Below are positions 50,491 through 59,152 of a DNA stretch of 64,000 bases, in pieces. Origin of the DNA: Nocardia terpenica. GTDB lineage: Bacteria > Actinomycetota > Actinomycetes > Mycobacteriales > Mycobacteriaceae. Below the pieces are notes generated by a model, which saw only the letters and a program-made list of their open reading frames with translations, searched no databases and was not told the origin of the DNA. The DNA is taken from the NCBI RefSeq assembly GCF_013186535.1, contig NZ_JABMCZ010000001.1, positions 124,001 through 188,000 of the forward strand, read 5' to 3'. Position 1 is the stretch's first letter, and each line of letters begins with the position of its first letter. The position numbers and the translations under genes were made by a program.

Positions 50491-51354
50491 ATGATCATTG
50501 CGGCAGTCGTCCTCGGCGCGGGCATCGGAGTGTGCCTCGGCGCGCTCGGGGGCGGCGGTTCGATCATCACCACGCCCGTGCTGGTGTATCTGCTCGATCA
50601 GCCGTTCTCGACGGCGATCACCCAGAGCCTGGTGATCGTCGGCATCTCCGCGGGCGTCACCGCGATCGCGTATGCGCGCACCGGTCACGTGAAATGGGGT
50701 GTGGGCGTAGCGCTCGGCGCGATGGGAGGGATCGCGGCGTGGGGCGGGGCCGCACTGGGCCGACTGGTGCCCGCGGATACCACGCTGGCGGGGTTCTCGG
50801 TCCTGATGGTGTTGGTGGCGTTCTCGATGCTGAAGCGATCGACACCGGCCAGGCGGGCGAGCCCGCGGTCGCGGATAGCCGTGGCCGCGCGCAGCGGATC
50901 TGCCACCTACGACGCCGAATCCGGCACTGTCGCGGAAGAATCCGGCACTGTCGCAGGCGATTCTCCCGGTAGGCCCGCCGCGCGGGCCGCGCTCGAGGTG
51001 GTGCTCGCGGGTCTGCTCATCGGGCTGTTGACCGGATTCTTCGGTGTCGGCGGCGGTTTCGTCATCGTCCCGGTCCTGGTGATCGTGATGGGCTATCCGA
51101 TGCCGGTGGCCGTGGGAACGTCGCTGCTGGTCATCGCACTGAACTCGGCGACGGCCCTGCTGGCCCGTGCCGGTCACGAGGCGATCGACTGGTCGCTGGT
51201 GCTGCCGGTCACCATTGCCGCGATCCTCGGATCCGTCGCCGGAAAACACCTGGCGCTGCGTATCTCCGAGCAAACCCTCACCCGTGGTTTCGCCACGATG
51301 CTGCTCGTCATCGCCGTCTGCGTCGGCGTCCGCAGCAGCGGGCTACTGCTCTGA
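50491..51354 (+). CDS. TauE/SafE-family sulfite/sulfonate exporter
   Basis: 287 residues from ATG 50491 after AGGAGATTC. Eight membrane helices in two repeats, each beginning with a Gly-rich turn: GIGVCLGALGGGGSIITTPV and LIGLLTGFFGVGGGFVIVPV, the family signature. A polar loop of about 55 residues lies between the halves. It would export sulfite, thiosulfate or a related anion made by the oxidation pathway. Confidence 0.9.
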   Translation: MIIAAVVLGAGIGVCLGALGGGGSIITTPVLVYLLDQPFSTAITQSLVIVGISAGVTAIAYARTGHVKWGVGVALGAMGGIAAWGGAALGRLVPADTTLAGFSVLMVLVAFSMLKRSTPARRASPRSRIAVAARSGSATYDAESGTVAEESGTVAGDSPGRPAARAALEVVLAGLLIGLLTGFFGVGGGFVIVPVLVIVMGYPMPVAVGTSLLVIALNSATALLARAGHEAIDWSLVLPVTIAAILGSVAGKHLALRISEQTLTRGFATMLLVIAVCVGVRSSGLLL

Positions 51355-51385
51355 CGCAACGATTCCCACAGAACGGAGTTCTCGC

Positions 51386-52777
51386 GTGATCCTGAAGCAG
51401 TTCTACCTGTCGTGTCTGTCCCACGCCTCCTACCTGATCGCCGATGAACAGTCCCGGCGCGCGATCATCGTCGACCCGCGCCGCGATATCGACGAATACC
51501 TCGACACGGCCGCCCGGCACGGCCTGCGGATCGAGGGCGTGATCAACACCCACTTCCACGCGGATTTCCTGTCCGGCCACCTCGAACTCGTCGCCGCCAC
51601 CGGAGCGTGGATCGGCTTCGGTGCGGCGGCCGAGACCGACTACCCGATCCGCCGCCTCTCCCACGGCGAACACCTTTCCCTCGGCCGGGTCGACATCGAA
51701 ATCCTCGCCACGCCCGGCCACACCTGGGAGTCGATCAGCCTGCTGGTCCGCGACGGTATCTCGCAGATCCCGGCCGCCGTCTTGACCGGCGACTCCCTGT
51801 TCATCGGCGACGTGGGCCGCCCGGATCTCGCGAATCTGAGCAACGCCACCAGTACCGATCTCGCTCGGGCGATGTACAACTCGATCCACCGGGTCCTGTT
51901 GCGGCTGCCCGACGAGGTCGCGGTGATGCCCGCGCACGGCGCCGGTTCCTCGTGCGGCAAGAACCTCTCGACCGATCTGGTGTCGACCATCGGCGAACAA
52001 CGCCGCACCAACCCGTCCGTACAGCCGATGACCGAGGACGAGTTCGTCGCCCTCATCACCTCCGGGCAACCGGCGATCCCCGGCTACTTCCACAGCGTCG
52101 CCGACCTCAACCGCCGAATCCACCCCGTCCTCGACAGCGCGCGGACCGTTCCCGAGCTGTGCGGCAACGACATTCGGGCTCGGATGACCGACCCCGGCAC
52201 GGTCCTGATCGACACCCGATCCCCCGAGGAGTTCGCCGCCGCTCACCTGACGGGATCGGTCAATGTCGGACTCGCCGGGCGATTCGCCGAGACATGTGGA
52301 ATGGTCGCGAATGCCGACGACTCGATTCTCGTCATCACCGCACCCGGCGATGAGCAGCAAGCCGTCCTGCGCCTCGGCCGTATCGGATACGACAATGTCG
52401 CCGGGTATCTCAATGCCCGGCCCGATACCGGCTCCACCTTCCCGGAGTCGCTGGCCGACCTCGTCGAACACACCGATCGAATCACCGTCACCGAACTTGC
52501 CGACCTGCTCGACCGGGATGCGGTCACCGTCCTCGACGTCCGCAACGGCGGCGAACGGGAATCGGGCTTCATCGAGGGCTCCCTGCACATCCCGCTCCCG
52601 GAACTGGCCGGACGCCACCGCGAGGTACCCGATCGCACACCGGTTGTCGTCCATTGCCAGAGCGGATGGCGCTCGAGCGTCGCCGCCAGTCTGCTACGCG
52701 CACACGAACATCGGAGCATCACCGACCTGGAGGGCGGCTATCTCGCCTGGTCCCGGCTCCATCGAAAGGCCCTGTGA
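51386..52777 (+). CDS. Persulfide dioxygenase fused to two rhodanese domains
   Basis: 463 residues from GTG 51386 after GGAG. Residues 1-215 are an ETHE1-like metallo-beta-lactamase fold: THFHADFLSGH (His56, His58, Asp60), GHTWES (His112), GDSLFIGDVGRPD (Asp136) and PAHGAGSSCGK (His184). The first rhodanese domain (about 260-345) has ITAPGDEQQ where the catalytic Cys loop should be, so it is inactive. The second (365-460) carries Cys424 in VVHCQSGWRSS. It oxidises persulfide to sulfite and may move sulfane sulfur between carriers. Confidence 0.9.
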   Translation: MILKQFYLSCLSHASYLIADEQSRRAIIVDPRRDIDEYLDTAARHGLRIEGVINTHFHADFLSGHLELVAATGAWIGFGAAAETDYPIRRLSHGEHLSLGRVDIEILATPGHTWESISLLVRDGISQIPAAVLTGDSLFIGDVGRPDLANLSNATSTDLARAMYNSIHRVLLRLPDEVAVMPAHGAGSSCGKNLSTDLVSTIGEQRRTNPSVQPMTEDEFVALITSGQPAIPGYFHSVADLNRRIHPVLDSARTVPELCGNDIRARMTDPGTVLIDTRSPEEFAAAHLTGSVNVGLAGRFAETCGMVANADDSILVITAPGDEQQAVLRLGRIGYDNVAGYLNARPDTGSTFPESLADLVEHTDRITVTELADLLDRDAVTVLDVRNGGERESGFIEGSLHIPLPELAGRHREVPDRTPVVVHCQSGWRSSVAASLLRAHEHRSITDLEGGYLAWSRLHRKAL

Positions 52778-53904
52778 TGACCACCGTTTCCGACCCTGCC
52801 CGCAAACTCGTCAAGCCCACACCGCCCGAGCTGATGGAGGACGCCGGCACCGGCCTGGACTACGGAACCCGCCCGGACCGCGTCCCCGGCTATCTGACCC
52901 CGACCGATCGCTTCTTCGTCCGCAGCCACGCGGCCACTCCGCAGATAGACGCGGCCACCTGGGCGCTGTGCATCGACGGCAAAGGAGTGCGCGAACCGAT
53001 CGCCTACACCTACGACGAGCTGTGGAACTGTTTTCCACTGACCTCGGTGGTCCGAACGATCGAGTGTGCGGGCAACCGCCGCACTCTGTTCGGCGCGGAG
53101 GTCGGGAAACCGTTCCGGGGCACCGGATGGGGCCGCGGCGCGATCAGCACCGCCGAATGGACCGGTGTCCGCCTGCGCGACCTTCTCGAACCGGCCGGAA
53201 TCACCCCCGACGCCTGCGAAGTCATGCCCGAAGGGCTCGACGAGATCCGGGCCCGCCGCCCGATGCCGCTGGCCAAGGCATGCGCCGACGACACCCTCGT
53301 CGCCCTGACCATGAACGGCGAGGTGCTCCCACCCGACCACGGATTCCCCGCCCGCATGGTGGTATCCGGCTGGCTCGGCGCGGCCAGCATCAAATGGCTG
53401 GGCCGAATCGAAGTCTCCGACAGCGCCATTCACGTGCCCTGGAACACCGACGATTACGTGCTGATCGGCCCCGACTTCCCGAGACGCCTGCCCGCGCGCG
53501 GTGCGGTGATCACCGCCCTCACCGTGACCAGTCTCGTCGAACTACCCTGGCCCGCACACCTGAGACCCGAACCGCAGATGATCCGCGGACGAGCCTTCGC
53601 AGGCGAAAACCTGGTCACCGCAGTCCAATACCGAATCGACGACGACCCCTGGCAGGACGCACAGATCACTCCACCGATCATGACAGGCGCCTGGGTACGC
53701 TGGCAGTTCCCCTGGAACCCGCACCCCGGCCACCACACCCTCCGCGTCCGCGCCCGCGACGACCAGGGCAACACCCAGCCCGATTCCACCCCATGGAACG
53801 AACTGGGCTACCTCCACAGCTCAGTCCTCGCCCACCCCATACACGTCGCCCACCCATCGCCCACCCACAAGCCACACGATCGAACACGGGGCACGGGCAC
53901 GTGA
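52777..53904 (+). CDS. Sulfite oxidase-type molybdopterin enzyme
   Basis: 375 residues from ATG 52777, sharing one base with the preceding stop. The Moco-binding cysteine is Cys97 in TIECAGNRRTLF, preceded by VPGYLTPTDRFFVRSHAATP; a C-terminal dimerisation domain begins about residue 245 (AVITALTVTSLVELPWPA). There is no heme b5 domain and no signal peptide, so this is a cytoplasmic bacterial sulfite dehydrogenase. It converts sulfite from the dioxygenase to sulfate, closing the pathway. Confidence 0.9.
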   Translation: MTTVSDPARKLVKPTPPELMEDAGTGLDYGTRPDRVPGYLTPTDRFFVRSHAATPQIDAATWALCIDGKGVREPIAYTYDELWNCFPLTSVVRTIECAGNRRTLFGAEVGKPFRGTGWGRGAISTAEWTGVRLRDLLEPAGITPDACEVMPEGLDEIRARRPMPLAKACADDTLVALTMNGEVLPPDHGFPARMVVSGWLGAASIKWLGRIEVSDSAIHVPWNTDDYVLIGPDFPRRLPARGAVITALTVTSLVELPWPAHLRPEPQMIRGRAFAGENLVTAVQYRIDDDPWQDAQITPPIMTGAWVRWQFPWNPHPGHHTLRVRARDDQGNTQPDSTPWNELGYLHSSVLAHPIHVAHPSPTHKPHDRTRGTGT

Positions 53905-54062
53905 TGGTTGTCCGCCAGCATGAGGACTTCTTTGGCGACGGCGTGGGTGGTGAGAGAGCTCCGCGACACGGTGAGAAAACTCACAGAGATCGAAATGGGG
54001 TGGTCGGCTCCCGGAATGATCCTGCGGGAGTGCGGCAATGGGAGATGGAAAGTTCCGGTATG

Positions 54063-54135
54063 TGCCCTCGGCAGGATTCGAACCTGCGGCCTTCTGCTCC
54101 GGAGGCAGACGCTCTATCCCCTGAGCTACGAGGGC
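54063..54135 (-). tRNA. tRNA-Arg (CCG)
   Basis: On the minus strand GCCCTCG (54129-54135) pairs with CGAGGGC (54064-54070). The T-arm GCAGGTTCGAATCCTGC and D-arm AGCTCAGGGGATAGAGC are standard, and the anticodon CCG is at 54100-54102. Discriminator A is at 54063. The CCA end is not encoded. Confidence 0.95.
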
Positions 54136-54227
54136 GGGGATTGGACCCGTTCGGCGCCGGTTGGTACGCCGTCCGATCGGGCTGGGAAAGCGTATCGCAT
54201 CGGACGGCGTGCGCCAAAAAGTGGGGT

Positions 54228-54905
54228 CTAGCGGGTGGTTAGCATCTGGGTCATCAGTTGTATCTCGCCCTGTTGGGTCTTGCCCATGCTGTCGGCCAGG
54301 GTGCGGACCGCGTCGGTGTCGGCGTGGGTGGTGGCGTAGTCGACCATGGGGAGGCCGCCTCGGTGGTGGCGCAGCATGAGTTGGAGGAACAGGGTGTCCT
54401 GGGCGGGGCCGGTGGCGCGGCGCAGGCGTTCCATCTCGTCCGGGGTGGCCATGCCGGGCATGGTTTGCATCGGGCCGGACACGGGATGGGACATGCCGTG
54501 GTCGTGACCGGCGGCCGGTTCGGTCATCCAGCCCATGTAGCCGTCCGGGTTCATCGTGGGCTTGCTCCACAGCTGCAGCCAGCCCTGCATCCGCCCGGCC
54601 TGGTTCTGCTGGGTGGTGAGGATGTCGTAGGCCAGCCGCTTCACCTCCGGATCGCTGCCGCCGGACAGTTCCAGCCCGGCCATCTGCACCGCCTGCGCGT
54701 GATGCACCGACATGTCCTGGCAGAAGCCGGTGTCCACCGCGTTGGGGGCGGCATCGGTCTTGTCCTGCAACGGGTTCCGTGCGATCAGGCCGAGCGCGAA
54801 GCCGGTCGCCAGCAGGCCGATCACGGCCAGGATCAGCAGGGCCGTGCGCTGCCGCCGCACCGGTGCCGGGTGCTCGTCGAGGCCGGGATCGGCGGTCTCT
54901 GTCAC
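54228..54905 (-). CDS. DUF305 membrane-anchored protein
   Basis: 225 residues from GTG 54905, overlapping the upstream gene by four bases. One membrane helix about 20-42. The DUF305 ferritin-like four-helix domain has two His/Met-rich motifs: FCQDMSVHHAQAVQMA (about 62-77) and FLQLMLRHHRGGLPM (about 173-187), which probably bind copper or other metals. Central Met/His-rich stretch (MSHPVSGPMQTMPGM) supports a copper role. Coupled to the DUF3105 gene. Confidence 0.88.
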   Translation of the reverse strand: MTETADPGLDEHPAPVRRQRTALLILAVIGLLATGFALGLIARNPLQDKTDAAPNAVDTGFCQDMSVHHAQAVQMAGLELSGGSDPEVKRLAYDILTTQQNQAGRMQGWLQLWSKPTMNPDGYMGWMTEPAAGHDHGMSHPVSGPMQTMPGMATPDEMERLRRATGPAQDTLFLQLMLRHHRGGLPMVDYATTHADTDAVRTLADSMGKTQQGEIQLMTQMLTTR

Positions 54906-55864
54906 TGCCCGCCGCCCTGCGGCCCACCGGGCGCGCCGGGAGCATCGGGCGCGCCGGGTACGCCGGGCAGTCCGGGAATGCCGCCGGGCAGGCCGGGCAT
55001 ACCGCCGCCGGGCAGGCCCGGAATGCCGCCGCCGCTCATCTCCGACACATCGGGGCGCAGGCCCTTGCCGTCCATCGGCACCGCGTCCGGGCCCGGGGGA
55101 GCGGGGTCGAACGGCGGCGGGTTGGCGGTGTCGAAGGTCGGGTTCGCGCAGTCCGCGCCGACCTCCGGGTAGGTGTACTGGTTGAGCCGCAGCGCGCTGA
55201 TGAACTCGTTGATGCGCTTGTCGTCGGCGCTGGCCAGCTTCAGCTGATGTCCCCACGCCTGCACCGAGATCGGGGTGTCCAGGCCCGGGTACGGCGACAG
55301 GAGCATGGCGGGCTTGCCCTGCACCTTCTGCTTCAGCGTGTCCAGCGCCGCGCCGTCGATCCGGTCCGGGTTGTAGGCGATCCAGATCGCACCGTGCTCC
55401 AGCGAATGCACCGCATTCTCGGTCCGGATGGCCTTGGCGTACACGACGCCGGTGCAGGTCGCCCAGGAGGCGTCGTGCGGTCCGCCCATCGGCGGGCTCA
55501 TGTCGTAGGCCACCCGCTGCGTCGGGCCGACGTGCAGACCGGCCTGGTACTCCTTCGTGATCACGCCGGGGATCTGCGACGAGGGGTCCTTCTTCGCCGC
55601 CGTCGGGGTGAACTTCTCGACGTCGGCCTTGTCCTCGTACTTGGGCACCAGATAGGCGGCGAGCGCTCCGATCAGGACGACGATGACCACCGCCGCACCG
55701 ACCGTCAGCCACGGAATCCGCCGGCCGCCGGGCATTTTCCCGCCGCCGGGAGCGTTGCGAACGGCCGTGGATTTGGAGGATTTCGCGGCGGCGCGAATGG
55801 CCTTGGCCGATCTGGCCGCCCTGTCCTGCCGGGCCGAATTCCCGTCGGCACTGGTGTTGGGCAT
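54902..55864 (-). CDS. DUF3105 membrane protein with collagen-like tail
   Basis: 320 residues from ATG 55864. A basic N-terminus is followed by a membrane helix (about 50-71). The DUF3105 domain covers about 95-270, with AYDMSPPMGGPHDASWATCT, the motif AVHSLEHGAIWIAYNPD and Cys residues. The last about 43 residues are Gly/Pro-rich imperfect triplets (GIPGLPGGGMPGLPGG), collagen-like. The function of DUF3105 is unknown; co-occurrence with DUF305 is common in actinobacteria. Confidence 0.85.
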   Translation of the reverse strand: MPNTSADGNSARQDRAARSAKAIRAAAKSSKSTAVRNAPGGGKMPGGRRIPWLTVGAAVVIVVLIGALAAYLVPKYEDKADVEKFTPTAAKKDPSSQIPGVITKEYQAGLHVGPTQRVAYDMSPPMGGPHDASWATCTGVVYAKAIRTENAVHSLEHGAIWIAYNPDRIDGAALDTLKQKVQGKPAMLLSPYPGLDTPISVQAWGHQLKLASADDKRINEFISALRLNQYTYPEVGADCANPTFDTANPPPFDPAPPGPDAVPMDGKGLRPDVSEMSGGGIPGLPGGGMPGLPGGIPGLPGVPGAPDAPGAPGGPQGGGQ

Positions 55865-55990
55865 CGATACTCCAGCTCTCTTCGACGCCGCGATGCGGCA
55901 CGATGGTGTTTCCCCGTCCGGTTTGCCGGCCGTTGCCCCGAAGGTGCCCGCTGCTCGCGTACACCACGTCGGACCATAGGATAGAGACTC

Positions 55991-57649
55991 GTGACTCCAG
56001 CTGACCTTGCAGATCTCCTTCGTGCTACCGCGGCGAAGGTGCTTGTCGAACGTGGATCGGACCCGGCCGTCCTGCCCGACGAGGTCAAGGTGGAGCGTCC
56101 CCGCAACCCGGAACACGGTGACTATGCCACGAATGTGGCTATGCAGGTGGCCAAGAAGGCCGGAATGAATCCGCGCGAGTTGGCCGGGCTGCTGGCCGAG
56201 GCGCTGTCGGCCACCGACGCCATCGATGTCGCCGAGGTCGCCGGTCCGGGCTTTCTGAACATTCGGCTCGCCGCGGCCGCGCAGGGCGCGATCCTGGAGC
56301 AGATCCGGTCCGCTGGGCCCGCCTACGGCACCGGGTCGGCGCTCGCGGGCACCCGCATCAACCTCGAGTTCGTCTCCGCGAATCCGACCGGCCCGATCCA
56401 TCTCGGCGGCACCCGCTGGGCGTCGGTCGGCGACGCGCTGGGCCGGATCCTGGCCGCCCAGGGCGCCGATGTCACGCGCGAGTACTACTTCAACGACCAC
56501 GGCGCCCAGATCGACCGCTTCGCCGAGTCGCTGATCGCCGCCGCCACCGGCGCCCCCACGCCCGAGAAGGGTTATGCCGGAGCCTATATCGGCGAGATCG
56601 CCGGCACGGTGGTGGCCGCGCACCCGCAGGCGCCGACGCTGCCCGCGGCCGAGCGGCACGAGCTGTTCCGCCGCGAGGGCGTCGAGCTGATGTTCGCGCA
56701 CATCAAGCAGACCCTGCACGAGTTCGGCACCGACTTCGACGTCTACTTCAACGAGAGTTCGCTGTTCGCCTCCGGCGCGGTCGAGAAGGCCGTCGAGACG
56801 CTGAAGGCGTCCGGCGATCTGTACGAGAAGGACGGCGCCTGGTGGATCGCGAGCACCGAGTACGGCGACGATCAGGACCGGGTGGTCATCAAGAGCGACG
56901 GCAAGGCCGCCTACATCGCCGGTGACATCGCCTACTTCCAGAACAAGCGCTCGCGCGGCTTCGATCTGTGCATCTACATGCTCGGCGCCGACCACCACGG
57001 CTACATCGGCCGGCTGAAGGCCGCGGCGGCCGCGTTCGGCGACGACCCGAACACCGTCGAGGTGCTCATCGGCCAGATGGTGAATCTGGTGAAAGACGGT
57101 GTGGCCGTGCGCATGAGCAAGCGCGCGGGCACCGTCGTCACGCTCGACGACCTGGTCGAGGCGATCGGCGTGGACGCCGCCCGGTACGTGCTGGTGCGCA
57201 GCTCGGTGAACTCCGGCATCGACATCGACCTGGACCTGTGGACCAAGCAGAGCAGCGAGAATCCGGTCTACTACGTGCAATACGCGCACGCCCGCACCTG
57301 CGCGGTCGGCCGCAATGCCGCCGATCTCGGATTCGCCGCCGTCGCACCGGATCTCGCGCTGCTGGTCGCCGACGAGGAGGGCGAGCTGATCCGCACTCTC
57401 GGCGAGTACCCGTCGGTGGTGGCCGGCGCCGCGGCCCTGCGCGAGCCGCACCGCGTCGCCCGCTACCTGGAGGAACTCGCCGGCGCCTACCACCGTTTCC
57501 AGACCAACAAGGCGCTGCGCATCCTGCCGCAGGGCGACGACCCGGTCGCCCCGGTCAACGCCGCGCGGCTCGAACTGGTCAACGCCACCCGTCAGGTCCT
57601 CGCCAACGGCCTCGGCCTGCTCGGCGTCAGCGCACCGGAGAGAATGTAG
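55991..57649 (+). CDS. argS: Arginyl-tRNA synthetase
   Basis: 552 residues, GTG start with TAGGAT (55977-55982) eight bases upstream and no ribosome site, so possibly leaderless. N-terminal additional domain (NPEHGDYATNVAMQVAKKAG), class I active-site motif NPTGPIHLGGTRW (HLGG at 137-140), KMSKS-type VRMSKRAGTVV, and the DALR anticodon domain at the end (RVARYLEELAGAYHRFQTNK). Charges tRNA-Arg. First gene of the argS-lysA-hom-thrC-thrB set. Confidence 0.97.
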   Translation: MTPADLADLLRATAAKVLVERGSDPAVLPDEVKVERPRNPEHGDYATNVAMQVAKKAGMNPRELAGLLAEALSATDAIDVAEVAGPGFLNIRLAAAAQGAILEQIRSAGPAYGTGSALAGTRINLEFVSANPTGPIHLGGTRWASVGDALGRILAAQGADVTREYYFNDHGAQIDRFAESLIAAATGAPTPEKGYAGAYIGEIAGTVVAAHPQAPTLPAAERHELFRREGVELMFAHIKQTLHEFGTDFDVYFNESSLFASGAVEKAVETLKASGDLYEKDGAWWIASTEYGDDQDRVVIKSDGKAAYIAGDIAYFQNKRSRGFDLCIYMLGADHHGYIGRLKAAAAAFGDDPNTVEVLIGQMVNLVKDGVAVRMSKRAGTVVTLDDLVEAIGVDAARYVLVRSSVNSGIDIDLDLWTKQSSENPVYYVQYAHARTCAVGRNAADLGFAAVAPDLALLVADEEGELIRTLGEYPSVVAGAAALREPHRVARYLEELAGAYHRFQTNKALRILPQGDDPVAPVNAARLELVNATRQVLANGLGLLGVSAPERM

Positions 57650-57650
57650 C

Positions 57651-57734
57651 GTGAACGAGCGCAGCGAGAGAACCATGAACACAGCGCCTTGTGCGGTCAT
57701 GCCGGAGCCGAGCGCTAGCGAGGTGGAGGCATGA
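57651..57734 (+). CDS. 27-residue leader ORF between argS and lysA
   Basis: GTG 57651, one base after the argS stop, reads 27 codons (NERSERTMNTAPCAVMPEPS...EVEA) to TGA 57732-57734, which overlaps the lysA ATG (57731) as ATGA. It covers the whole argS-lysA gap. The Ser/Glu/Arg-rich ends reflect GAGCGCAGCGAG and GCCGAGCGCTAGCGAGG, short repeats frequent in mycolate actinobacteria. A coupling role is possible; the peptide may have no function. Confidence 0.4.
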   Translation: MNERSERTMNTAPCAVMPEPSASEVEA

Positions 57735-59152
57735 GTGCACACCCCGCAGGTCCCAGGCACGCCGAAATTCCCCACGCACCCAATCTGCCGGAGCGGCCTT
57801 CCGATCCGGCGGAGCTGATCGAGCTGCCCGCGAATGTGTGGCCGCGCAATGCCTCTCGCGACGCCGACGGTGTGGTGCGGCTCGCCGGTGTGCCGGTGAC
57901 CGAGCTCGCCGAGCAGTACGGCACCCCGTTGTTCGTGATCGACGAGGACGACTTCCGTTCCCGCTGCAGGGATATGGTGCGCGCGTTCGGTGAGGGCGCG
58001 CGAGTCCACTACGCCTCCAAGGCATTCCTGTGCGGCGAGGTCGCGCGCTGGGTGCGCGACGAGGGCCTGTCGCTGGACGTGTGTTCCGGCGGCGAGCTCG
58101 CGGTGGCCCTGCACGCCGGGTTCCCCGCGCAGCGAATCGCCCTGCACGGCAACAATAAATCGGTGCCCGAGCTGGAAGCCGCGGTGCGCGCCGGGGTGGG
58201 TCACGTCGTGGTCGACTCGCTGATCGAGATCGATCGGCTGGAGGCCGTGGCCGGGCGCGCCGGTGTGGTGCAGGACGTGCTGGTGCGCGTCACCGTCGGC
58301 GTGGAAGCCCATACGCACGAATACATTTCGACCGCGCACGAGGACCAGAAGTTCGGTTTCTCCATCGCGGGCGGCGACGCCATGGAGGCGCTGGCGCGCG
58401 TGTTCGAGGCGGACAACCTGCGCCTGGTCGGCCTGCACAGCCACATCGGCTCGCAGATCTTCGACATCGACGGCTTCGAGATCTCCGCGCGCCGCATGCT
58501 GCGGCTGCTGCGCGACGCCATCGACAAGTTCGGCGTGGAGCGCACCGCGCAGATCCACACCCTGGATCTCGGTGGCGGCCTTGGTATCTCGTACCTGCCG
58601 AGCGACGACCCGCCGCCGCTGACCGAATTCGCCGCCAAGGTGCGCGATCTGGTCGCGGCCGAGGCCGCGCAGATCGGGCTGCCCGCCCCGACCCTCGCGG
58701 TGGAGCCGGGCCGCGCCATCGCCGGTCCGGGCACCGTGACCCTCTACGAGGTCGGTACCACGAAGGACGTCACGCTGGACGCGGGCGCGCGCCGCCGCTA
58801 CGTGAGCGTCGACGGCGGCATGAGCGACAACATCCGGCCCGCCCTGTATCAGGCCGACTACGACTGCCGATTGGTCTCGCGCGGTAGCGAGTCGCAGGCC
58901 GTGGTCGCGCGGGTGGTCGGAAAGCACTGTGAGAGTGGGGATATCGTCATCCGTGACACCTGGATGCCCGCCGATGTGGGCCCGGGGGATCTGGTCGCGG
59001 TGGCGGCGACGGGCGCCTACTGCTACTCGATGTCCAGCCGCTACAACATGCTGACGCGTCCGGCCGTGGTGGCCGTCCGCGCAGGGCAGTCGCGTCCGAT
59101 CCTCCGCCGGGAGACGGTGGCGGACCTGTTGAGCTTGGAGGTGGAAGCATGA
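57731..59152 (+). CDS. lysA: Diaminopimelate decarboxylase
   Basis: 473 residues from ATG 57731 after GAGGTGGAGG. PLP lysine in HYASKAFLCGEVARWV (about residue 98), group IV decarboxylase motifs LDVCSGGELAVAL, HSHIGSQIFDIDGFE and HTLDLGGGLGISYL, and EPGRAIAGPGTVTLYEVGT near the C-terminus. It makes lysine from meso-diaminopimelate. The approximately 50-residue N-terminal extension is usual in actinobacteria. Confidence 0.97.
   Translation: MSAHPAGPRHAEIPHAPNLPERPSDPAELIELPANVWPRNASRDADGVVRLAGVPVTELAEQYGTPLFVIDEDDFRSRCRDMVRAFGEGARVHYASKAFLCGEVARWVRDEGLSLDVCSGGELAVALHAGFPAQRIALHGNNKSVPELEAAVRAGVGHVVVDSLIEIDRLEAVAGRAGVVQDVLVRVTVGVEAHTHEYISTAHEDQKFGFSIAGGDAMEALARVFEADNLRLVGLHSHIGSQIFDIDGFEISARRMLRLLRDAIDKFGVERTAQIHTLDLGGGLGISYLPSDDPPPLTEFAAKVRDLVAAEAAQIGLPAPTLAVEPGRAIAGPGTVTLYEVGTTKDVTLDAGARRRYVSVDGGMSDNIRPALYQADYDCRLVSRGSESQAVVARVVGKHCESGDIVIRDTWMPADVGPGDLVAVAATGAYCYSMSSRYNMLTRPAVVAVRAGQSRPILRRETVADLLSLEVEA

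Noticed and set aside
53905..54062. Coding remnant between sulfite oxidase and tRNA-Arg
   Set aside because: Short frames on both strands have no continuity or motif; treated as non-coding flank.
54902..58927. Minus-strand open frame of 1341 codons
   Set aside because: Only its last 320 codons are the DUF3105 gene; the rest runs antisense to argS and lysA and reflects high GC, with no domain.
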